From positions 1-64,000 of the forward strand of contig JADNRV010000173.1 of NCBI GenBank assembly GCA_015499995.1: a DNA stretch of 64,000 nucleotides, given 5' to 3'. The translations under genes and the position numbers were made by a program. Each line of letters opens with the position of its first letter. Within the stretch, counting starts at the first letter, position 1. Below are positions 33,366 through 41,683 of this stretch, one piece after another. This DNA comes from Flammula alnicola. Taxonomy: Eukaryota; Basidiomycota; Agaricomycetes; Agaricales; Strophariaceae. The notes under the pieces are model-generated. The model had not been told where the DNA came from, did no database searches, and worked only from the letters and a program-made list of their open reading frames with translations.

Positions 33366-33590
33366 GCGTGGACTGATCAGGCTGGGGGACTCTCCCCTGT
33401 GTCTTGAGTGATGTCGTATACGTCCAAGGGACCGCCGAGCTCGTACCTGTGAGATCACCAAAGCGGACGAGAGATCCTGCGGAGCCAACGGCCAGAATGG
33501 GGGCCAGTACAGCGCCTCCCCGTGCGGGCTCTAGTGCGGAAGAGAGAGATCACCACGCCAGAGTGGTAAGGTCGAGCACATGTAGGGCAG
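33366..33590 (-). pseudogene. fragment of a Kelch-repeat protein gene with a nonsense codon
   Basis: The minus strand reads LHVLDLTTLAW ... LAVGSAGSLVRFG, then after a short interruption GYELGGPLDVYDITQDTG ESPPA, a stop, and SVHAF. These are Kelch-repeat landmarks (LDLxTLxW; FGG-xxx-LGGPLDVYD; P-x-R-SVHAF). The stop is TGA at 33377-33379 where the family has Arg, so a CGA-to-TGA (C to T) change fits. Homology fades on both sides. It lies directly beside the AP-2 fragment in the same orientation. Confidence 0.55.
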
Positions 33591-33637
33591 AGAGGCGGCC
33601 GGCTCAGGACGCAGGGCACCTTGCGTGGAGGTAGAGA

Positions 33638-33823
33638 GTGTGCTGTTGACATAAGAGTGAGATATATAAATTAACATCTCCCACTAGCCGTAGATTAGAT
33701 GGCTAGATTAGATGCCATCAGAGGCAGTGCATGTCCATATGTGGCGACCGCATAGTCGAGTGACTCCTTCGGAGTCCTTGCTTGCTCCTGCCATCGCGTG
33801 CGAGCTACACCGTACGGCCTGCT
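33638..33823. repeat. LTR-like direct repeat, left copy
   Basis: Starts GTGTGCTGTTGACATAAGAG, continues through ATATATAAATTAAC, TTAGATGGCTAGATTAGATGC and GCCATCGCGTGCGAGCTACA, and ends GGCCTGCT. The same ordered blocks recur at 36078-36319. The left copy lacks about 60 bp present in the right one. A TGTTGAC-type start followed by a TATATAAA-like box is reminiscent of Ty1/copia LTRs, but no coding domain of a retrotransposon lies between the copies. Confidence 0.6.
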
Positions 33824-33824
33824 A

Positions 33825-33911
33825 GTGAGGACTTAGTTTCTCTAAGCGAGGGCGTCCAGGAAAGGAAGCTCTATGATGTCATAAGCACTTCGGAGTCTTC
33901 CGAGTAGATAA
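33825..33911. repeat. dispersed repeat B, copy 1
   Basis: An 87-bp block containing TTTCTCTAAG, AGGGCGTCCAGGAAAGGAAG and ACTTCGGAGTCTTCCGA. It recurs with about 85-90% identity by eye at 57853-57939. Here it directly follows the LTR-like left copy; it is absent after the right copy at 36319. Confidence 0.7.
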
Positions 33912-33964
33912 CTTGAAATCGCTTTTGAACTGGACTGCATGAGACGCAGCTTCCCTCTGCTACA

Positions 33965-35922
33965 ATGCCCGAAGTCCCTTATCTCTTGGTTCAAAAACAG
34001 ACATCTGGAGCGTATGAAATCTTTGCGAATGCCTTGTTCGACGTCTCCCCTGGCAGTCGAGTGCGGGCGTTGCTTGATGGTGTGAGTGAGGCGGTTTGGG
34101 CATCCGTGGAAATGGTCAACATGTCTCCTGAAAGGCTTGCAATCAAAGCATATACGGTGTGTTAATTCTACCAGATATTTTGTTCCTTCTCATTTTCGTA
34201 TAGCTGTTCAACCCCATACCGAGTTTCCGCGGGCAGACCATGGCTTCTATTGCCGAACAGCTTGGCAACTTAGATGACGATTTCTTTCGAAAGAAGGCAG
34301 TTCTTTGGCCTCAAGATGAACCACTTTCATCTCTGGGAACCACGGATGGGACGGTTGTCGTTATTTTCAGTGCGTATCCGCCTTTTAGAATGCTCTATGT
34401 CTGAGAGTCTTGGCAGAAACATCTGGAAAGCGTGCGCATTCTGTCACGGAAACCTCGTTTAGTCGCATGAAGCGTTCCAAGCTCGCTACGATCGCACCAT
34501 CAACTATGGCCCAGCCTTCTAATTACGAAAGTAACCAAAAAGTTCCCTCCGAGAAGATCCTAGACGACCGTCCTAAACCAGATGCTGACATCGCCCCTAT
34601 TCCCCTCCTATATGATGGCTTTGGCCAGTTTCTGGACATTTTTGACGGAGGAACCGATGTCCCAGGTCTGTCTGAAGTAAATGTCTCAGACCTCCAAAAG
34701 GCGGTTGATGAGTTCGCGCAAAAAATGTGTTGCTTCTATGACAACGAAGACGGACGAAGAGCTGTGGCCCTACCCGCCCTCAACTGCATTTTTTCTGCAC
34801 GCACCGGTACCACAATTCCTTCGCTCCACGCAGCGGCCATTGGTTCTATGAGTACAGCCGACCATAATGTGGCGAAACACGGAGGAGGCGCACTGGTCAC
34901 CGAGTTTAAGAATCAATCCGCTGGCAATAACACCATTCCCGAAGTAGAGCTCACGGGGTACGTCGCCCATTTGCATGCGACGGGAATGGAAGAACACCAA
35001 GACCTTTTTGAGAGATGGAGAGTACCATCCCTTGGGTTGACTGTCGTTGGTGAGCTATGAACATCTGTGATATTTCGGCGACAAAACTGATCATTGCATC
35101 ATCCCAGGCGCCGATGTGAGGTTTTATGCTCTCATTGCAGTCGATCACCAATATCGACTCGTGACCCTTACTCCCTGCCTATCATGCATCCCATCTGCTT
35201 CCGATGGCCGCGAGCGCAAGGCTCTCTACAAAGCCTTCGCCGCTGCGTCGGTCCTGCAGGCTCGTATTCTCCAGGACGCCCAGAAGTTCCTCAGCGTGCC
35301 ACCACCTACGATCCAACCTACCACTCGCCGCTTCCCGGCGGTCACCAGATTGCGCAAGAGGGACTCACCCGACGAGTACCTATCATTCCAGATTCAGGGG
35401 TTCCATCCTGACCAACAAAGCTATCGTCTTTTATATCTCGCAGAGACGACAGGCCCTGTGAAGCGGACCATCGTCGTCAAGTTCGCGCGAGAGTATTCGG
35501 TCGAGCTGCATGCCTTCTGCGCTCAACGAGGCTATGCACCCCGCATCCTCGCTTTCGAACGTCTTCCTGGTGGATGGAAAGCAATCGCAATGGAGTACAT
35601 TGCTTCTGGTGTCACAATCACCGAATCGTCAGGGCTGGACACCAACAGAGATAGGTGGACAACGGAGTTATCACGACTCGTGGACGACTTTCATGCGGAA
35701 GGCATGGTTCATGGCGATCTGCGAGACGCGAACATAATCTGTAATGACCGGGATGTGATGCTACTCGACTTCGATTGGGGCGGTCAAGATGGACAGGTGT
35801 TTTATCCCACCCCCAACCTGAACAGCGAGTTGCTTGAGGGTCGATCCTCGGATAGCCTGAAAATTGCCAAAGAAGACGACAATCGGATCTTGAAGAAGAC
35901 ACTTGGAAAGCTCAGGAAGTAG
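33965..35922 (+). CDS. protein with degenerate kinase domain and possible CRN-type header (601 aa)
   Basis: Four exons (33965-34156, 34204-34369, 34417-35049, 35108-35922) close to 601 residues. The N-terminal ~120 residues could be a ubiquitin-like header of the Crinkler (CRN) type: short strands, a VRALLDGVSEAVWASV helix and a closing SSLGTTDGTVVVIF segment. There is no LFLAK motif. Residues 120-330 are variable. The C-terminal lobe is kinase-like: VVKF with Lys near 455, MEYIASG hinge, HGDLRDAN catalytic loop (about 532-539) and DFDWGG (about 551-556) replacing DFG. The DFDW form occurs in kinase-like domains found with fungal CRN proteins. No signal peptide. The gene is bracketed by LTR-like direct repeats, which suggests an accessory, mobile or duplicated locus. 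Role unknown; recognition of the header is weak, of the kinase fold stronger. Confidence 0.75.
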
Positions 35923-36077
35923 TCAATATGTCTCCAAAGGTGCTTTTGTCATTGTATAATTATACTTTTTCCGGCATTAATGTAGCTGTACGCTCCTGGA
36001 GAAATGCTCTTCCAGCTAGTGTCTATATTTTTTATTACAGCGCTTTCAGAGTGTAATAAGATTTGTGAGAATTTTTG

Positions 36078-36319
36078 GTGTGCTGTCGACATAAGAGTGG
36101 GATATATAAATTAACAACGCACAGGGACCCACTGACTGAACATCGGCCAACACGGGTCCCTTCGACTCGTAAGCCTCTCCCACTGTGGCAGTGCAATCTG
36201 GTCGTAGATTGGATGGCTAGATTAGATGCCATCGGAGGCAGTGTACCGTGTAATCGAAATTCGAATGACTCCTTGCTTGCCTCCTGCCATCGCGTGCGAG
36301 CTACACCGCACGGCCTGCT
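36078..36319. repeat. LTR-like direct repeat, right copy
   Basis: The right-hand partner of 33638-33823, in the same orientation, starting GTGTGCTGTCGACATAAGAG. It is fuller than the left copy and includes an 8-bp stem AGGGACCC (36123-36130) / GGGTCCCT (36154-36161). The copies are about 2.4 kb apart and enclose the CRN-like kinase gene. Confidence 0.6.
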
Positions 36320-36932
36320 CGACGCGTCTCCGAGCATCGGCTTCCTAGAGTTAAGCCATATCGGACTACTCCACTGCCGGCCCTCTTTCCCCAGCTCACA
36401 CTTCCATATCGCTTTTTCCAACGTCACATTGTCATTTCATGTCATTTGATAGAGGCTTTTCGTGTTTCTTATCCGGAATGCGCGGTACCGTGACCCCGAA
36501 CTTGCAGTTCAAATGCGATCCATCGGCCTTGGACTCGCTTTCACCTTACGTTCCAGCGATTCTAGCTGCCCACGGTGATTCCCCGAATCCTAGGTTAAAG
36601 AACTACTTCTAGTGGCACTTATCTGGGTGAACCTCGGCGCTTCCTCTGTTTAACCTCGCATACCTGACGGTCACTAGGCTTTCTGCTAGTGCTTCTCGAC
36701 CCCTCAAAGCCAATACTATTCTAGTGCTGACCGGCACTTGTCTATTCAAGCTCGCACATGACTGTCACCAGATTTTATAAAGAAGAGCGACAGCTGCTCT
36801 TCTTTACAAACATGACTACAGTTTGGTTCTCAAGGCTAGATTTTTACATGCGACTCTGCTTCGACTTAGAAAATAGATAAAAGCGAAGCATGCAGCCCAA
36901 TTAATCCCGATTCAAATCGCTCAATATTCGCT
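36320..36932. promoter_or_regulatory. 5' region of the GH30 gene with TATA box and hairpin
   Basis: A TATAAA box at 36776-36781 lies about 155 bp before the GH30 start codon. It overlaps a perfect hairpin with arms AAAGAAGAGC (36779-36788) and GCTCTTCTTT (36796-36805). Upstream, the blocks TTCTAGTG...GGCACTT...CTCGCA...TGACGGTCAC and a similar later series (36600-36770) form a loose direct repeat. The regulatory role is inferred. Confidence 0.45.
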
Positions 36933-38452
36933 ATGAAATCGACCTTTCTGAATCGTTACACGGGTCTGCTCGTTGTTGTCGGCACTCTACTGGTGGGAAG
37001 TCCAACCACGGCTGATTCTACCACTACGATCGACCCAACGGCGAATCGAGGGAGCTGGGAGGGATGGGGAGTCTCCCTCGCCTGGTGGGGCAAAATATTC
37101 GGCGACAGGGACGACTTGGCGGATATCTTCTTCACCATGAACTCGCCATCCTACAACGGCACCGCAGTCCCAGGACTCGGCTTGAACATTGTACGCTACA
37201 ATGCGGGCGCGTGCAGCTCGAACAGCATCAACGGCACTACGATGGCGGCGAACGACATCTTGCCCAGTCGGCAGATGGACGGATACTGGATTGACTGGGC
37301 AAGCGCCGATCCGGCATCGTCCAGTTGGAGCTGGGGTGTCGACGCTAATCAGCGAAATATGATGGCGATGGCGAAGGCTCGGGGTACCAATCGGTTCGAG
37401 CTGTTCTCCAACTCACCGATGTGGTGGATGTGCAGCAACCACAACCCGGCTGGGGCAGCGGGTGGCGGTGAACATTATTCTTTATTCTCCTTCCATCGGT
37501 ACCGTACTGATACTCAGTCATAATAGGCGAGAATATCCAGTCATGGAACATTCAAAACCATGCAGTGTATCTAGCAACGATCGCCAAATACGCCCACGAC
37601 AATTGGGGCATAACTTTTACATCCGTCGAACCGTTCAATGAGCCAAGTTCCGCTTGGTGGACCGACACTAACAACCAAGAGGGCAGCCACTTCAGCATCG
37701 CAACTCAGATGCAAGTCATCATCTACCTCCGCACTGAGCTCAATAACCGTGGCCTGACATCTACTTTGGTCTCGGCCTCTGATGAGAACACCTACGACCT
37801 GGCTACAGCGACCTGGAATAGTCTTAACGCCACCACACGCAGCAATGTCGGGCGCATCAACGTGCATGGCTACCAGCAGACCGGTGGTCGTCGTGACCTG
37901 CTGTACACCGCGGCCTCAAACGCTGGGCTCGATATCTGGAATAGTGAGTACGGAGACGCGGACTCTACTGGGCAACAGCTCGCCCAGGACCTCCTGCTTG
38001 ATTTTAGCTGGCTACACCCCACTGCCTGGACCTATTGGCAGGCTATCGACGTTCCTGGCTGGGGTTTGATCGAGGGGAGCATCGAGACAAGCCAACTCGC
38101 CGGCGTCGCCAAGAAGTACTATGTACTTGCCCACTTCACTCGACATATCCGCGAAGGCATGCGAATCCTCGATTCGGGTAGCGATACTGTTGTGGCAGCA
38201 TATGACGCGAGTAACCAAAAACTGATCATCGTCGCCGCCAACTTCGATGCCGGCCAGTATATCAACTTCGACCTGTCGGAATTCAGCAAGGCCTCCAGTA
38301 ACGGCGCTTCCGTGGCTCGATGGTCTACCCACATGGATAGCGGAGAGCAATATGCCACTTACAGCGACACCTTTATGAGTGGAACCAAATTCTGGTCGTA
38401 TTTTGACCAAAACGTCATACAGTCCTTTGAGGTGAATAATGTCAGTCTGTGA
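36933..38452 (+). CDS. secreted GH30 glycoside hydrolase (endo-beta-1,6-galactanase type)
   Basis: Two exons (36933-37467, 37527-38452) close to 486 residues. There is a signal peptide (about 1-27, hydrophobic GLLVVVGTLLVG core). The mature enzyme starts with the GH30-typical WEGWGVSLAWW, then GLGLNIVRYNAGA and NSPMWWMCSN. The acid/base Glu lies in EPFNEPSSAWW and the nucleophile Glu in IWNSEYGD. WTYWQAID follows in the barrel, and a beta-sandwich ends the protein. The close match of WGVSLAWW and the MWWM segment points to the fungal endo-beta-1,6-galactanase subgroup, which cuts beta-1,6-galactan side chains of arabinogalactan proteins. Several N-glycosylation sites. Substrate is inferred from subgroup only. 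Confidence 0.92.
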
Positions 38453-38791
38453 GGTTGACTCACCCATTCACGACGACAGGCTTCTAACGGTGAGTGATTC
38501 TTCCTTCTTCTAAGTCACTCTCCTTCTGAATAGACTTACTCTAGTGACCGTAAACCGTACTTACATGACATTTTGTATTATCTTACCAAGGCTGTATATT
38601 TTGGGAAAATGGAAAAAAGAAAGTTAGTGTTCGATTCCGTAAGACTTCCTTCAAATCGATTATTCCGTTCGTTCAGTCGTTAAATTCATAACTTCCTGTA
38701 ACTTCGTTCCCGGTTCAAGCTCACTCCAAGTTCACTCCCACTGATGAGCTGAGCTCAATCCCTGGACCGAAGGCTAGAGTCGACTAGCCAG
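38453..38791. other. 3' flank of GH30
   Basis: Non-coding, AT-rich between 38540 and 38720. It leads into the tRNA gene; no further feature. Confidence 0.4.
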
Positions 38792-38886
38792 GCATTAATG
38801 GGGTAGTGGTAACCTGGGTCGTTGCCATATTGGTGGTAAAATTGGGTATACTCGACCCGCCGGGAGTTCGATTCTCTCTTAATGCA
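38792..38886 (+). tRNA. trnG-GCC: tRNA-Gly (anticodon GCC) with 24-nt intron
   Basis: The full cloverleaf can be drawn. The acceptor stem is GCATTAA with TTAATGC, with discriminator A at 38886. The D arm has GGGT/ACCT pairing with a GG loop. The anticodon stem is GGTCG/CGACC and the loop TTGCCA..T reads GCC. The variable loop is CGCC, and the T arm is GGGAG-TTCGATT-CTCTC. A 24-nt intron sits after position 37, the canonical place. A T5 terminator for RNA polymerase III follows at about 38893-38897. Confidence 0.95.
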
Positions 38887-39076
38887 ATGAACTATTTTTA
38901 TCTCAAATGTTCACAATGTAGGCGGCCTTGGGAAACGGGTTTCTTGTAATGTAGGTACCGGTATAGCCTTAGGTAGTACTATTATGACACAGGCACTTTA
39001 AAATTTTAGAAGATCCTTTGAGCCACTTCTCATGATCCAGCAATATATCATCCAAACGCACCCAAAAAAATCTCAT

Positions 39077-39170
39077 TGCATTAAGAGAGAATTGAACTCC
39101 CGGCGGGTCGAGTATCCAATTTCGCGATGTCCGATGGCAACGACCCAGGTTACCACTACCCCATTAATGC
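39077..39170 (-). tRNA. trnG-GCC: second tRNA-Gly (GCC), inverted, with a different 23-nt intron
   Basis: The same mature sequence as the plus-strand gene at 38792, except TTCAATT instead of TTCGATT in the T loop. The intron after position 37 is 23 nt and mostly different. A run of seven T follows the discriminator on the minus strand. The two genes face each other 3' end to 3' end, 190 bp apart. Confidence 0.94.
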
Positions 39171-41177
39171 TGTGCCTGTTACGCCCTACGTTGACTCTCG
39201 GTCTCGGTACCGCTTTCAGTCTCATTTAGTGTTCACGACGACGCGTCAATTGCTTGACCTTTGCCTTAAAAAAAGTAAATTTCTAGGGAAAAATAAAGAC
39301 CAGCCTAAAGATGGCAGCGTACTTAAGGCATATCGACCCGAGTCACCATGCGTACAGCGCGGAACTGTCCCTGTCTTTGCTAATGGTGATATGCAGCTTT
39401 AATGAAAAGGAGGGAACAGAAGAAAGTTGGAAAGAACGAGGCTGAAGCGCTGACGCGTGACGTCATATCAACGTCGGCCCAATCGGGCATGCTCATTTCG
39501 GATTGGGTTAGGGTTCCGTCCTCATAAATACCGCTTCAAATCTCCAGAGATTCTTCCTTCCCTCCCACCTTCAACAAGCAAGCAACTTAGCATGCTTGCG
39601 CACCTCCACCCCTATACTCACCATCCTCGGACGCTTGCTAGCATCTCATTGACAAGAAACATTCCACCCTCTTTCTCCTCGCCTCCGCTGAGACGCGAAT
39701 GAGGCCTAGCCCAGTTGACCTCTACGCGCTGGATCTCGACGAAAAAAAAGGTAATGTCAATTGCTCTATTATTTCATTTTATCATCATCTATCTTGTTGC
39801 AGGGTGGTCGACCTCGCCATTCGGCGACCTTTCATACGCACCCCGTCACCTCGCTGTCGTATCGCATATCAACCCAATATTAAATGTGGTTCGTCCCTAC
39901 ATGTCTTAAGTTATCACATTGGCATATACATTGACATTTTCGCAGGATATATGCGCGTCTCTTCCCATGTTCAACATTCCTGTAAGTGTTCATCCCATGA
40001 TCTCTCGCTTCGTCTACTTTCCCGCCGCATATATTTGTATGATACACTAAAAATCCTTGTTTCCTTTCATTACACATGGAAAACAGGTATTTTCTTACCC
40101 AAGTTGTTGAAACTTATCCGCCATGCCGCTACCAGGTAGAAGTATTCTGAACTTATACGGTCGTAATAGACACCCTGGAAGGTGCGCCCCGGGCCCTCTT
40201 TCATTTTTACGTTCCTACTCTCTTCAGTCCTGTTCCTGAATCCCCACCCATGGCGGAAAAATCATCCATTTTGGGGTCGGCTACTGCTACAAGACGATGG
40301 CAGTGATGCTGCAAAAGACATCCATGTGCAACGCCGAGTCTCTGGTTGCCAATGTCCTGCTGTTTCCTCTTTTACGCACGATCTCGTCTTTCTGCTGCAT
40401 GTATGCGTTCGTCTGGTCATGATGAGGTGCCGCATGCACATATCCCGTCTGCCTTTGGCGTTGTTCGATTTATCTGGGGTCCATATCCTTTATCTATCTC
40501 AGCTCCTGCTTTAGCTCGAGCGATCTTGGCCTCTCTTTTATGGAACTAGCAAACCGGAATTCTCCTTCCCTTCTAGCACGATCCTGGACCTACCCAATTT
40601 CACTGAGTATACGACAAAGTACATCAGTCGCCACGATGATCACCTGATAACAGCGTCGCAGAGCGGCTCATCTACTTTATTTCTCTTGGAACTCCCTCCC
40701 CCTTATCCATACCGCGAAGTACATAAAACGCATGACGATCACCCAATCCCTGCGCCGCAGAGCAGGCCTCCTTTTTTTCACCTGAACAGGTATCCCATGC
40801 AAGGGATGAGTCGTCTTTCGTCTGACTCGTCCGCATCCTGTTCTTTTTGATAAAATTAATGACCCCTCTGCGTCGTTGGACAAGGTAGCACATTTGCACG
40901 CATATATTAGGGTGTAAATGTTGAGGAGTTCATTCATATATGACTTCCGAACCTTCGCCGTGAATGCTCGACTGCATCCCTCCGCCGCATAAAAGAAACA
41001 ACGACAACTTTACATTTCACCGATATCACCCAGAACGTGGCGTATAATAGAATGACGCAGAAAGGAGAGGAAATTACTCTGAAACTTCCATACTGTGACC
41101 AACTACCACATTGGACCTGAATACTGTGGATTATCTCCTCTTGCCGCCCGCACCGCTGTTCTTTGCAATTATGCAAC
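39171..41177. other. 2 kb without a confident gene; one candidate short gene on plus
   Basis: A possible promoter (CATAAATACC near 39522) precedes an ATG at 39592 with a 36-codon frame whose TGA overlaps the next ATG (ATGA at 39699). From 39699 exon-like pieces follow: to a GTAATG donor at 39751, 39802-39888, 39945-39980 and later pieces to about 40320, each with plausible splice sites. Two alternative joins exist and neither gives a recognised protein, so no CDS is called. The rest (40560-41170) holds only short overlapping frames. Confidence 0.3.
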
Positions 41178-41683
41178 TCAGAGAGGGCATGCACTTCCTC
41201 GCAGGACGCATCTACAATCATGGTCTGTCAATACCGACGTTCCCGCGATACATATAAAGACTCTAGACTTACTGTCCAACACCATCACCACTGGCGCTGG
41301 GTAAGGGTGGGCAGCAGTGAAACCCGGTGGGGCCTGTGGGTTGAACGAAAGGACATTTAGGGGTAGCGAGAAAGAGATGGCAGGGTGGCACTTACATTGT
41401 ATATCCTGGAAGTGGTACATTCGGAGGAGAAAGGGGAGAGAAGGCGTCGTTCAGTAAGTATATAAATTCATTGACTCTATGACAATTAGAGATGGAAACG
41501 TACTTGATCGCCCCCACCTGTATGCCGTCAACAAATGTGTCAGAGCACGCAGAGCAACAGCAGGGATTGAGTTGACGTACAGATGAAGATTGGTAAACCG
41601 CCCTGAGGGTTGGGCACTGCAAACGCCACTTGGGAGAAGAACGCGAGCGACGCAGCTCCCAATGTGAAGATGGAGAACTTCAT
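41178..41683 (-). CDS. small secreted cysteine-rich protein (73 aa, two micro-exons)
   Basis: Five exons close exactly: 41683-41581, 41517-41504 (14 nt), 41405-41396 (10 nt), 41333-41273 and 41211-41178. The precursor has a strong signal peptide (KFSIFTLGAASLAFFSQVAFA). The mature part of about 50 residues holds six Cys (near 35, 43, 49, 50, 64, 71) in the arrangement ICGGDQDIQCPTGFHCCPP then GQCVLRGSACPL. The CxxGxxCC core and short length recall fungal small secreted proteins and disulfide-knotted peptides, including effector candidates. No specific family or activity can be claimed. Confidence 0.82.

Noticed and set aside
39505..39515. GGGTTAGGGTT, a telomere-repeat-like motif
   Set aside because: Less than two units long and inside an ordinary upstream region; too short for an interstitial telomere tract.
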